DNA of 64,000 nucleotides from Dryobates pubescens (taxonomy: Eukaryota > Chordata > Aves > Piciformes > Picidae). The notes under the pieces were generated by a model, which was given only the letters and a program-made list of their open reading frames with translations, did no database searches and was not told where the DNA came from. Position 1 is the first letter of the stretch, and each line of letters begins with the position of its first letter. The DNA is taken from assembly GCF_014839835.1 (NCBI RefSeq), contig NC_071627.1, positions 18,284,001 to 18,348,000 of the forward strand, given 5' to 3'. The position numbers were made by a program, and so were the translations under genes. This document shows positions 1 through 10,945 of this stretch, piece after piece.

Positions 1-344
1 CCAGCCATGGCCAGGCTGGGAGCCATCAGGGTCAGATGCCAACACTGGGCAGCATGGCCTGGCTGCTGGCCAGCCTGGCACATGGTGAGCACCATAAGCA
101 CAATAAGACAATGAGCACAGTGTCAATACCTCCCCTGTGCTCCAATAAGCACAGTGCCCCAGGAGTGACCACACCTGCCCCAGGACAGTGCCCCCAGCTT
201 CCTGGCATATCTCCATGAGATACCCTCTGTCTTGGCCCCGAGTGCCCCCCAGTTGCCAGCTCAGCAGCCACGGTGGAGGGAGGCTGGGTGGACGTGGCTA
301 GGGCCTGAGGGTGCCGTCTCACAGCGAGAGTGTGGCAGCGTCTG

Positions 345-470
345 GGCGCTCATTAAGCCAGCGTCGTTATGAATGAATTAGTCAGGCGGGTTTGCATGAC
401 AATGGAGCTGCCTAATTACGGATTTGAGCTGATAAGGCGCTCCTCAGTACATGCAATTAGCATGTGCCAG
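345..470. promoter_or_regulatory. AT-rich enhancer-like element with SOX-POU composite site
   Basis: A short AT-rich island in GC-rich surroundings. Bases 391-405 read TTTGCATGACAATGG, which is a POU half-site TTTGCAT followed after one base by the SOX site ACAATGG. This is the arrangement known for OCT/BRN-SOX2 composite elements. TAAT/ATTA cores flank it (GAATTAGTC near 374, CTAATTACG near 412, GCAATTAGC near 454) together with a GATAAGG GATA-type site near 430. The motifs are seen directly; enhancer function in the probable UNC5A first intron is inference. Confidence 0.45.
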
Positions 471-1804
471 GCCGGGCAGGGCTCCCGGACTGCAGCCTCG
501 CCCAAGCCCCACGCCCACCCAGGGGGCTGAGCAGCGCTAGCTCTGCCCCGTGCCCAGGATCTGGGGACGACGGTGGCGGCAAAGGCAGCAGGGGAGGACA
601 GCCCCTCGCTGGGACATTCTCTGCCTGCCTGGGGGCTATCGGCTCTCGAATCCACTGATGAGCAGCCCTCCCTGGGCAGCCACGGCATCAGTCCCCTCTA
701 TAGCACACACAGAGCTCTGAGCTCCAGACACAGTGAACCTGCAGGATGCATGCCAAGCCATGACAGCCCCGTTCAGTGGCACTAAACAGGGAGAGGGTCC
801 CATCCTGTCCCTGGCTTGGTGGGGGGATGAGGGAGCTCCCACAGCCCTTCCTGGCACTGACATGATGTGGGAGAGGCAGGACCAGCACAGCTCCATGTGC
901 CAGGATTGTTGGCGAGGTCCTGAGCCTAGAGATCCGAGTGACCAAGAGAAGCATCAAGGTCACCCTCAGTCCCATGTCCCAGCCAGAGCAGGTAGGGGAT
1001 ATGGGTACAGGTCTGGGAAGGCTCTATCTGCACAATGGTCCCAGCTGCAAGGCTCCAGCTCTGTGGCCTCTCCCTCTCTCACCCATGGGTGGCACATGGT
1101 GGTGTTGGCAACCACAGTGTTCCACAACCCTGCAGTAGCAAGGGCTGGCTGGAGAGGCCTAGGACCAAAGTCTTCATCCTGTGAGCAGAAGCCTCAGGCA
1201 GGGCAGAGTCTGAGGGGGCCAGAGTCAGTGGCCATCTGCCAGACACCCACCTAGAAGCAGCACCCAAAAAGTGGGTAGGTTGTAGGGCTGAGGAGTACTG
1301 GGCAACTGAGCCTGACTGGATGAGGATGGGGACACACTGTGCTCATTCTGGAGCTAGTCCATCCCAGCCTGGTCACAGACAGACATGTGATGCATAGAGC
1401 AGTGATGGTGCTGACAAGCTGGAGCAGTGCTGGCACAGAGGGTGCACCTCTGAGTGCAGTGTAGGGCATGGAGGAACATGCACAGTACACAGTCCCTGTG
1501 CCATCATCCATCAGGCACCGGTGCCAGTGCCAAGGTGGTCATGGCTACTGCTGGCCACCCAAGTGGGACAGGCACTCAGTTGCACGAATGGCTGTGAGGT
1601 GTCTGCAGTAGCTCGGGAGGTGCCCACCTCTGGCAACACTGCTAGCGTCCTGGTCCCCTCCCGCAAGCACCTGCCAGGCTCTGCACGGTTTGATGTAGTG
1701 CCAGCCCCACGTGGCACCGAGCCAGAACAAACAGCCCTGGGCGGGCTGCGTCTGCCGCGTGCTCATGCTGGCAGCCGGCACGGCAGCTTCCAGCCGCCCG
1801 GCAC

Positions 1805-1880
1805 ACGCCAGCTCTGCCTGCCCTCCTGCCTGCCCTCCTGCCCTCCTGCCCACCATCCTGCCCTCCTGCTTGCCCTGCCG
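1805..1880. repeat. Short CCCTCCTG-type tandem repeat
   Basis: Imperfect copies of CCCTCCTG and CTGCCCTCCTGC run head to tail here, a small pyrimidine-rich minisatellite. It has no coding meaning; the long open frames across it are an effect of its composition. Confidence 0.6.
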
Positions 1881-2999
1881 AGGCACTGATGCCCAGTCAG
1901 GTGTAGCTTGTGGGGCAATGATGGGATGCAGCAACCTGGGGTGCCAGGCTGTGGGGCACCAGGTTGTGGAGTGGAGTGGTTGCAGAGCTCAAGGTTCCTC
2001 AGCAGCACCGTATGACTTACGTGCAGTGAGAGCAGAGACCATGCCCCAGCTAGAGGAGCTGGGGCAGGAGCTGGTGTGTCAGGAACTTGCTGAGGCAAGG
2101 GCCAGACTAGAAGCAGGACTAGAAGCAAGGTCTGGCACTAATTGCCACAGGTGCCAAGAGGATGGAGTCACAGCAGCGCTGGGCCAGGGGTAGCTCTGGG
2201 GAAGGTCCCTGACCCTGTGCCCTTGCCCATCCACCACCACAGCAGTCAAGTGGGGCAGCTCCTGCACCTTGGGTACTCAGCTCACGCTGTTGCCTGCAGA
2301 TAAGCCCTAGCCTTCACTGCTGCCCTTGCCCTTGCCCTGCAGGCACCGGCAGCAGAGCCAGCAGCCTAACCAGGGAATGCTGCTCTGCAGCTGCAGGCAG
2401 GGGCCCTTCGCCTTGACACTGGCATTGCCCTGTCCACAACCTGTGCCTCACTGCCCTCGAGGAAGGAGTGCTATGCCATGCCAGGATGGAGCAGCACCCG
2501 GTGCACAGAGGCCCAGCCTTGCCACTTCTGTACTGAGCTGTGGTCATGCAGGGGGCTGGGCACAGTCATGCCACAGCCAGCTGTGAGCTGCTTGCCAAGT
2601 GAGTGGTGAGGGCAAGCTCCCACACTACACTGCCCCGAATTGGGTGCCCCCCACACCTCACACTGCAGAGCTGGTGTGGGATGGCCTGGTTCACCTCCTG
2701 CCCTGCTACCCCCCAACTCCATCCATCACCACAGACCCAGGGATGCCATGGGGATGGCAGCACTCCACGTCCAGCTGGGGGTTGGTACCCAAAAGCAACC
2801 TCCACACAGGGTGTCCTACACCCAAGGGGTGCCCACCCACCGCCCTGGCTCCACAGCATCCCGCAGACAGGCCATGCTGGGAGCACTGGGTGTGGGGTCC
2901 CCAGGGGTGGCTGGCCAGTTAGAATGGGTGTGTGGATTACAGAGGCTGCACCGAGGCCAGGCGAGGGTACGTCTCTGGTGGTGGCAAGGGGGTCGGTGG

Positions 3000-4400
3000 G
3001 CCAGGGCTTCCGAGCGCAGAGGGGTCCATGTCCTCTCTCCCCAGACCCCCCGCAGAGCGCACGTCCAGCCCCGCGCAGCTCCCCGCCCCCAGCCCGGTCC
3101 TTTGTCTGCAGTCGCCACTTCAAGGCTGCCGTGACACCTGCCAGCAGCCGCCAGCCCCGGGCACCCACCGCAGCCCCCAGACCTCCCACCCCCGGGCCGG
3201 CAGACGGTGCCGCTCAACCCCGGAGTCCGGCCTGGCCCACTTCCCGACCCGACGGGTCCTTCCCGGGAAGGGGGTAGGTAGAGTCGGGGGACAGACGCGC
3301 TCCGGACCGTCCGCGTCTGCAGCGACACCGATGCATCCCCGCATAGCCACCCCCCCACCCCCGCCACAGCCACCCACGCCAAGGCCACCTACGCGGCATG
3401 ACAGTACCCTTCGCCCGTCACCATGGTCCCCCGTGCCCCGGCTGGGTGATGGGGACGGCAGGTACCCCGTGCAAGGGGCAGGGACCCCGTGCCGGGGGCT
3501 GAGATGATGTGCGTGGGAGAGAGACGCCGTGCCTGGGGCAGATCTGCTGTGGACCCCCGGGCGCGTGGCTGGCAAGGCCCCGGGGGAGCGGAGCCGTGCC
3601 AACGAGGAGGCGAACGCCTTCAGTGCATGCAGCGTCCGGGAGAGCTTCGGCTGGGCACACGGGGGGCGGCCACGTGTGGGCACGGGGTGGGAGAACGGCA
3701 GTGCCTGCGGTGGGGCGAGGGGCACGTCCTTTGCCCAGGAGGGCATGCTGGGAACCTCCCCATACCCCGCTGACAGCCAGGCACCCTGCACGGCCCCTGG
3801 TCCTCGGGAGGACACCCAACTCCCCGCAGGACGCCCGCCCGCCGCCGCTCCCCGGGTGACCTTGCCCAGCGCCCGATGTCGGGTCCCCGCCGCTGACATC
3901 CGCCCCCACCAACCCGGACCCCAGTACCCGCGAGGGACGCGCGGTGACTCACCGGCGGCGGCCAAGAGAGCAGCGGCGAGCAGGGCACCGAGCGGCCCCG
4001 GCGCGGCAGCGGTGGCGGCGGTGGCGGCGGCGGCGGGGCCCCGGCGGCGGCGTGGCCCCGCACCCATGTCGCGCCCCGCGGAGCGCTGCGCGGCGGGGCG
4101 AGAGAGCAGGGCGGGCCGCGCTCCGCGGAGCCCTCAGCGGGCCATGGCGCCACCGGCCCCGCCACCGCCACCGGCCCGGCCCCGCCGCTGCTGCCGCCCG
4201 CCGCTCCGCTCCGCCCGGGCGCCGCCAATGCGGGGCGGCGAGCGCGGACCCGCCCGCCGAAGGGACGGCGCAACAGCTGGGCGCGCCCCCGCCGACGCCC
4301 CCCGCCCCGCACCACCGGCGTCGCACCCCCCCCCACGTCTGCATCTCCCCCCTGCATCCCGCCGCTCTGGCCGGTGGTGAGGTCCGCACCCTTCTCCCCC
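3000..4400. promoter_or_regulatory. CpG island over the putative UNC5A first exon
   Basis: Dense CG dinucleotides and GCGG-type repeats surround the signal-peptide exon at 3953-4067, with highest density from about 3900 to 4330. This is the usual form of a vertebrate CpG-island promoter. The long Pro/Arg/Gly/Ala open frames on both strands here are by-products of base composition. Confidence 0.6.
3953..4067 (-). CDS. UNC5A: Putative UNC5A exon 1: netrin receptor signal peptide
   Basis: A minus-strand ATG at 4067 opens a 38-codon exon. It encodes a basic start (MGAGPRRRRG), an Ala-rich stretch and a hydrophobic core (LGALLAAALLAAA), so a credible signal peptide, and ends at a strong GTGAGT donor (exon end 3953) in phase 1. 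As far as I recall, human UNC5A exon 1 likewise encodes only the signal peptide and ends after a glycine in phase 1. UNC5A is a netrin-binding axon-guidance and dependence receptor at the plasma membrane. The call rests on the exon's form, its CpG island and synteny: in human, UNC5A lies on the EIF4E1B side of SNCB with the matching orientation. The rest of the gene would lie left of the window. The peptide itself is low-complexity and cannot prove identity; another secreted or membrane protein is possible. Confidence 0.5.
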
Positions 4401-4416
4401 TGTTTTGTCCCTTCCG

Positions 4417-4455
<39 letters not shown>
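4417..4455. repeat. Poly-C run of 39 bases
   Basis: An uninterrupted run of cytosines (poly-G on the minus strand) flanked by pyrimidine-rich sequence, about 350 bp upstream of the putative UNC5A exon. Runs like this are hard to sequence and can fold as G-quadruplex or i-motif. The true length may differ from the assembled one. Confidence 0.9.
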
Positions 4456-5257
4456 TTTCCCCGGTACCGTGTACCCCCTTGCACGGCTTCCCCCCCTCCC
4501 ACTCCCGGAGTACCCTACCTGGCAATGCGCCCTCTCCACCGTCTCTATCTCCCCTCTGCATACTCCCCCTTTCCACTCCCTAGTTCCCGTGCCGGGGCTG
4601 CGGGTCAACACCTTTCCCCGAGTGCAGCACCGCTGGTTTGCACCCCTCCTTGGGCACCGTCCACCCACCCCAGCACAGCATCCCCCGCCCCTGGGGCACA
4701 CTCATCCCAGGACAGCACCTGCCCCCCACACCTCTCTGCTTTGAGCCCCTGCTGTAGGCATGGGACAGGTGATGCCCAGGGATCCCCTAGCCCACCCTGG
4801 CACTCCTTGGGTGGTGGCTGGGGACAACCCCAGGAGAAAAGAGGGTGCTGCTGGAACTCTGCCCTGCACCATCCAGCTGTCAATCCTCCAAGGGTGAGCG
4901 TGGTGTCTCATGCTGGAATGTGTCAGGGAAGTGGGACATCTTGTCAGGGACATATGCCATCTGCGAAGGCCCTTCTCACTGGCATACACAGAGGTCTGTC
5001 CCCAGAATACCTCACACCCAGCCAAGCTAGTCACTCCCAGGGGATTTGGTTCTGCCCTGGGTGCAGGATGAGGCCATGCTGTCCATGCAACTAGCCAAGT
5101 CCAGCTGCCATCACCATTGGGCAGAGTGCAGTATGGGCAAAGGGTAAGAGACAAAGGAGAGTGAGGCTGTACTGGGGTGCCCGAGGTGCTTCTTTGTGGG
5201 AGCCAGGGCCTGCCCAGCCGCAGAGGGCAGGGGCAGGGCTGGGCAGCAACTCCCAGT

Positions 5258-5326
5258 GCTGCGCAGCAATAATTTAATTAGCAGCTTCAGGAACAATTAA
5301 CAACTGTTCTGACACCTTCGAGCGCT
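5258..5326. promoter_or_regulatory. AT-rich homeodomain-site cluster
   Basis: An AT-rich island reading AATAATTTAATTAGC and then GGAACAATTAACAAC, giving at least three TAAT/ATTA cores and an ACAAT SOX-like core within 60 bp of GC-rich DNA. It looks like a conserved non-coding element; conservation cannot be tested from one sequence. Confidence 0.35.
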
Positions 5327-5721
5327 GAAGTGGGTGCGAAGCCAGTGTGGGTCTCCCGGGTGGCACCAGCTGTGCCACAGCTTTCATCCACTCCAGTGCA
5401 GTGCTGGCAGTGCCAGGCAGAGTCAAGGCCACTGTCAACACAGTCCTGGAGTGAGGCCAGAGCCATTGCCCACCATCCCCCCCCCCTTGGCAGGGAACCC
5501 CTGCACCAATACAGCCGTGCACCGTCTGTGTGCTCAGGCAGGGCAGGGCACGTGGCGTGGCACCTATGGGTGCCTGCTCCGGCTCCACCCTGCTGCACCA
5601 TGCAGCTCTCCGAGCCCCGGCATAGCCCGCATGGGCACCGGTGGAGGGCAGCCGACAGAGGAGACCCGCGGCCTGACGTGGGCAGAGCCCCGGCGCAGCG
5701 ATAACCACCCTCCTTCAGGCT

Positions 5722-5800
5722 GGCTCGTTATTGCCGGTGGCATTTGCATGGAAACAGGATGTTTTTACTCCTCGCTGCTCCATCTGCTCCTGCTGAAGTC
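5722..5800. promoter_or_regulatory. Element with perfect POU octamer
   Basis: Bases 5742-5749 are ATTTGCAT, the perfect octamer bound by POU/OCT factors, followed by GGAAACAGGATG and preceded by CGTTATTGCC. It sits in the same run of regulatory-looking islands upstream of the putative UNC5A promoter. The site is seen; its function is inferred. Confidence 0.35.
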
Positions 5801-6334
5801 ACCACACCGCACGTGAGCTCCCGGGGGGCTGCCATGGGAACCGGGGCGAGCTCTCCCGCAGCGCCGAGACCACCAGCCCGCCCTCCCGGGGCGCCCGGAC
5901 GCCCTCAGCCAGGCAGTGGGGCAGAGAGAGGTGGGGATACCCGGCGCAGATGACGGGATGGCACCTGTGCAGGGCCCCAGCACGGTGCCGCCCAGGGGCA
6001 GAGCGGCGGGGAGGGGACTCGGGCCCCCGGTGCTGTGCCAGCCCCATCTGCTCCTTGCTCCGCTCTTCCGGGACGGCTTCCAGCTCCTGCTCCTGGCACT
6101 GCACCAGCGGTGCCAGCGACAACACTCCCACTGCCCAGGCACCTATCACAGCCTTGCCACCCCACTGTCCACCCGGGGGTGCTTGGTCCTGCTTTGACTT
6201 CACTTAGTTCCCTCGCCATGTGCTTGTGATGTGCAGTGCCACGCAGGTGTCATGCCAAGGCTGTGTGGCATCAGCCTGCATGTCCCTCCTGCACCACAGG
6301 CCAGCATGGCCAGGCTGTCAGTGGGGAAGTGGCA

Positions 6335-6405
6335 GGCCACGTTGACGAATTAATAGACTCTAATTAATACAGATTGGGGAGATCAGTTTCAATTCTGCTT
6401 GCTCT
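6335..6405. promoter_or_regulatory. AT-rich homeodomain-site cluster
   Basis: Contains GACGAATTAATAGACTC and CTAATTAATACAG, two ATTAAT palindrome-like homeodomain sites about 15 bp apart, within GC-rich sequence. A candidate conserved non-coding element only. Confidence 0.3.
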
Positions 6406-6723
6406 CCTTCTTGCTGAGGAGGAGCTGAAGGGGCGGATGAGCCCGAGTCCTGCTCCACAGGCTGCCAGAGCCCTGAGCCCTGCCTCCAAGGGACTGTGCC
6501 AGCCTGGTTCATGCCCATGAGGCACTCAGCACCCCTGACCACCCACTGGGGTGGTGTGAGGTTTTGCAGTATGTGGGGAACTGTAGGATTTGAGGGCTTT
6601 AATTTGTGGTGTACAGTGCCTGACCAGCCTGGTGCCCCTTGCATGACATGCTCAGTGCCTGGGTGTCCCTCAGTCACCACAGCCCCGGGGGGATACCAGC
6701 AGCAGCATCCCCACCGGGTGCTG

Positions 6724-6785
6724 TAAATGGATTATTACCCAGAGTAATTAAGATGGGATTAAAAATTAATTCTCTTCTCCAGCAC
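6724..6785. promoter_or_regulatory. AT-rich homeodomain-site cluster
   Basis: ATGGATTATTACCC, GAGTAATTAAGATGG and GATTAAAAATTAATTC follow one another within 50 bp. GGATTA is an OTX/PITX-type core and TAATTA an Antp/LHX-type core. A candidate regulatory island. Confidence 0.3.
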
Positions 6786-7104
6786 ACCGTGGTTGTGGCT
6801 CAGCCGTGTGCTACAGCCATTATGCCAGCGCTTTCTCCTGAAAGAACCTGGACTGGGGTGGAGATGGAGGGAGAACTTCACCTGAAGTGGTGGTACCCAG
6901 GCTCTGCAGGCTGCAGCTGCCATCTCCCTGGGAGTGTCACCACCCTGGCACTGCTCTGTGTCACCACATGCCCTGGGACCCCATGTCTGGCCAGGCCAGC
7001 CAAGGTGAGGCAGCTCCCACCCACTGCCAGGCCTGGCAGAACCCATGCCCATGCCATCCCTAACCTCCTGCCCGGCCCTGGCAGCCATGCACAAGGCCAG
7101 TCCA

Positions 7105-7300
7105 GAGATTTTCTAAACTCCCATCAAATATTTAAATAGGATATTTGAGCTCATGTATAATGGATCACCCGTGAGCTGCCTCCCCATCCATTTGTGGTAT
7201 TTAAGGAAGTCGAATATTAAACACCATTGTATTAGCAAACCTGCCGGCTGCCTAATTGAGCTACAGGCAGGGAGGTGCTGACGAATAAACAATGTATAAA
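7105..7300. promoter_or_regulatory. Long AT-rich island, conserved-element-like
   Basis: About 190 bp of markedly AT-rich sequence with CAAATATTTAAATAGG, TATAATGGATCACC, AATATTAAACACC, GCCTAATTGAGC and GAATAAACAATG. The ATAAACAATG part combines forkhead-like and SOX-like cores. It is the largest such island in the gene-free interval and has no open frame of note. Confidence 0.35.
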
Positions 7301-7587
7301 GCATGGCCCCTGGAGCAGGATGCGGCCCGGCTCCCAGCACCGTGCAGGGACTGGGCTGTGCGAGCCCCTGGAGTGTGCTTCAGCGGGGAGCAGGCGCTGG
7401 CACTGCTGGTGTGGCAAAGGTGTGAGCAGCACGCGTGCCACGCAAGGGGCTCGTGCCAGAGCGTGGCACAGCATGGCACGGGATGGCGTGGAGCGGGGTG
7501 GGACATCCCGGGAGTCGTTCTGCACGGGGGTGCATGGAAAGGGAGCCAGCGAGAACATCTCCGGCTGCACAAGGGCTCTGCGTGCAG

Positions 7588-7685
7588 GAAGATTATGAAA
7601 ATTAAAAGTAAATAAATATGGATGTTGAGGACCTAATTCTGATAAGAGGATTTTCAAAATTAGCCATTTGCAAGAGCAGATTAAG
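7588..7685. promoter_or_regulatory. AT-rich island, conserved-element-like
   Basis: Reads through ATGAAAATTAAAAGTAAATAAATATGG, CCTAATTCTGATAAGAGG (ATTA and GATAAG cores) and CAAAATTAGCCATTTGC in under 100 bp, again bounded by GC-rich DNA. Possible enhancer; no coding potential seen. Confidence 0.3.
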
Positions 7686-8679
7686 GGTGCACGGCGCTGG
7701 GGGCGGGAAGGGCTCCATTAAACCACGTGGCAAAGCCCACCCCGGCACAGCCCGCGCCTTGCAGCCTCCAGCACCCAGAGCCACTCCCTGCTTTTTAACT
7801 CCATGGATTTGCCGCTGCCGCGAAGGGAAAGGGAGCGGCTGGAGGGGCAGGGGCACAGCGCTGTGCCACTCTGCGGACACGGGTCCTGCAGACATGCTTA
7901 CACGGCACCAGGACCTCACAGGAGAATGTTGGGGGCCAGCAGTGCTGTGGTGCTGGTTCCTGCACACAGGGGACAGAGGAGAGGGTGGGCACAGTGGTGG
8001 CACAGAGCTTGGGATCCTCAGGGGTGTGCTTGGTACTCCTATCCTAGCGTGGGGCTAGAACAAGGGGGAGTGGGCTGAATAGGTGGCAAAGCCACTGCCT
8101 GCACATCTTGTGGGCACTCTGTGCCATCCAGTGCAGCAGGTGCTCCTGGAAAGAGCTGGAGCTGATGCTTTCCTGGCAGTGCTGTGGGTGATGGGGCAGG
8201 GACACCTCTGTATGCCCTGGGCTAGGGACAGGAAGGAGGCTGATGGGGCTGGGAGTCCCTTCACATCCTTTGACTAGGATTCACTGTCCAGGCAGCCAAG
8301 CAGAAATCTCATTACAGGCTGGCACACAGGCAGTGTCCATGTCCCTGTCCCACCTGGCTGAGGGCTGGTGCAGGCTGGGGTGGACATGGCTGCAAGCAGT
8401 GCCTGTACATGGACACTGTCAGGGCTGGAAGTGACCATGTGCTGCCCTCAGACCTAGCTTGTACCCCTTACCTCAGCTGAGGGCCAGCCATCCTCCTCCT
8501 CAGCCTGACACAGATTCCCCTCTCTGTGATGCAGCTGGGTCAGGCACGGGTGCAAGGTGGGTGCCAGCTCCCATGGGGCCTCCAGACGGTGTGTGGAGCC
8601 AGGGATGGGAGCTTGCAGGTAGGGTACAGGCAGGGTGCAGCAACCCAGATGCCTGGAGTGACCTGCACTCCCCCAACAG

Positions 8680-8770
8680 CAGCAACAACAGACAATTAAT
8701 TAGCATGGCAGTGGGAGAGCAGCTGGTGGAGCTGTGTGGGATCGATAAGTGCATCAACTGCCTGGGAAAC
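8680..8770. promoter_or_regulatory. Island with ACAATTAATTAGCATGG
   Basis: A run of AGCAGCAACAACAG is followed by ACAATTAATTAGCATGG and then GGGATCGATAAGTGC. The double TAAT core next to a near-octamer (TTAGCAT) and a GATAAG resembles the other islands of this interval. Confidence 0.3.
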
Positions 8771-10897
8771 ACCAGCCCTCCCAGTCAGAGACATGGCACT
8801 AGGGTGGGCAGGAAGCCTGGCACATACTCACCACCTCAGCTGGGTGCTGGCAGAGGGGTGGCTGTGAAATGCAGCATCACCAGCCCCTTGCAAGGGGACA
8901 CAAGGGTGATCAGGGCCAGGAGGGCAAGGACAGGCACTGGTGGCACTGCTTGATGCGTGCCCTGTACCTTGGCCGCCCTGGGACTGGCAGTTGCTCCTTG
9001 CTGAACAGGAGAGTGGCTGATTTCTGTGCTATGACAGGAGGACATGAGGGTGCTGATGGAGCCGCCCCTTCCCCAGCTGTTGGGATGCATCTGTGTCAAG
9101 GGAGTTGAAGTCTGGTCCCTTAGAGCTGGTGGAATTGCCTGGGGGAGTTGAGGAATGGGGCTGTGGGCAGGAGGCTTGGGGACAGCATGGTCACACTGCC
9201 TGGAGAGGAGCACGGCCACACAGGCAGATGCCAGCCATCCAGGCCCCCAAAACATGGCATCGGGCCAGCAGAGGAAACCTCAAAGGGGTAGTGGCCAGGG
9301 GGCACAGGACAGGGTGGCGAGGATAGCTCTGCCTGTAGCAAAGCATTGCCTGCAGCCTGCCTCAGCACCGCGCTGCAGCCATGCCTGCACGTCTGACGCC
9401 TGCAGGTCTGTGGCCACACAGCTCCTGTCCCTGTCCCCATCCCACCCGCCCGCTCCCCCCGCCCGCCTCTGCCAAGCGGGAAGTGCCAACCCGTCCCTGC
9501 GGGGAAGGAAAGTGCTCAGCCGTGTTGCAGGAGCCTGTCTGCTGCTCAGATGAGAAGTGACAGCAAGGGACCCTTCTCAGGTACAGGCTCCCTGTGCCGC
9601 AGGGCAGGAGATAATGTCCCACTCTCCCCCGCCTCTGCTGGCACTTAACCCCTTCCCCTCCGCTCAGACCCCTCCATACTAACCCCGTTGTACAAATCAG
9701 CTGTTGGAAGGCAGCAGTCCCGCGCACGTGGGCAGCATCAGCACTGCCTGCCCTACACTGCAGAGACGGTGGGCACGGAACAGCACAGGGCAGGCAGAGC
9801 CCAAAGCCAGGAGCCAAACCCACTGCTGCAGCCCCTGTACTGCACCCTGCTGCGTCCTGCCAGGTGCGGGAGCCCAAGCATGGAGGGGTCCATGGGCCTC
9901 ATGCCTCCCACATCTCCCGCACCGGCTGCTGTCTCCGGGGAGGTTGTCATGGGAACAATGTGCGGTAGGTGCCCCTCATCCTGGGTACCCCTCCTCGTGC
10001 ATCATGGCGATAGGGGTGGAGGGCAAGCTCAGCCTGTGCCCTCACCAAGGCCCAGCAGGATGGGCAGAGAAGGTATGGTGCCTCTCGTGGGGGGCAATCT
10101 CCCTGGGGATGCTCAGGAAGTGCTGACAGTACACAGGAACAGAGGTCCCCTGGGTGCCACATCTCCCTTGCCAGGACCCAGAACATCCCCGTGGCTCCGG
10201 GTAGGCGATGGGGCAGGGGAGGTGGGCACAGGCACCAAGGGAACAATGTGGCACAGCCCCACTGCTGGCAGTCGTGCTGCCTGCCCACTCCCACAGTGAG
10301 CCAGTGCTGCCTGTTCTTCCCCAGCCCACACAGCCTGCCAGGGAGCCAGCAGCTCCTTCCACAGTTACTTTGGGGGATCTTAATCCTGCAGCACCCATTG
10401 CTTGCACCTGGCACAAGGTGCGTGCAGGGGGCAGGAGGCAGGAGCTGTCCTTGCTGCCAGAGCCATCAGAGCTGATGGTGCAGGGAGAGGCCAGGCTGGA
10501 AGCCTGCCGAGCTGAGGCGCAGGCCAGCAGCTCCTGGCCCTGGCTGCATGCCAGGCACAAGCAAGGTGACCCTGCACAGACACCCAGTACCACCAACCTG
10601 TGCTACTCAGAGAGGGGGGACACAGGTCCCCATGCTTGCACTAGCCCAGTGCTCTGCTGCTGCCCCCCATCCCCTCTGTGCCCCACAGCAACACTGGACC
10701 CATATTCCCCATCCCTGTTGTGCTGTGTGGGTCCCTGACACTGCAACCCCCAACCCCAATGGATGCACCCAGTACCTACCTCCTACCCCACTGCACCCTG
10801 CCCCCCCCCCATCCTTGTCCTTGCTGGCCTCCCTCTCTCCAGTGCCCACCCCCCCCCACCTGCAGCCCTGCCGCATGTCTGCTGCCATCTGCCTCTC

Positions 10898-10945
10898 CCT
10901 TTTGATTAGTATTAATTTTTAATTATGATTATTGACAGGGCTGCC
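10898..10945. promoter_or_regulatory. AT-rich homeodomain-site cluster
   Basis: TTTTGATTAGTATTAATTTTTAATTATGATTATTGACAGG holds five overlapping TAAT/ATTA cores in about 40 bp directly after a C-rich tract. The ATTGACAG end also resembles a MEIS/TGIF TGACAG core. Candidate regulatory island only. Confidence 0.3.

Larger units (their letters stand above)
1..3952 (-). other. UNC5A: Probable UNC5A intron 1 (5' part)
   Basis: This stretch lies downstream, on the minus strand, of the putative UNC5A signal-peptide exon. I found no second UNC5A exon here: none of the open frames resembles the immunoglobulin domain that should come next. It is GC-rich with many accidental frames. It contains a short CCCTCCTG-type repeat near 1810-1880 and an AT-rich element at 345-470, both listed separately. 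The part from about 3000 onward belongs to the CpG island around the first exon. The intron label rests on the exon call and on synteny, so it is inference. Confidence 0.45.

Noticed and set aside
1711-2193. 160-codon plus-strand frame
   Set aside because: Cys/Pro-rich translation of a CCCTCCTG repeat and flanks; no similarity to any domain I know.
3120-4067. 315-codon minus-strand frame containing the putative UNC5A exon
   Set aside because: Only its first 38 codons, up to the strong donor at 3953, make sense; the rest is intron read-through.
3620-4576. 318-codon minus-strand frame with poly-glycine
   Set aside because: The glycine run is the poly-C tract read on the other strand; no protein features.
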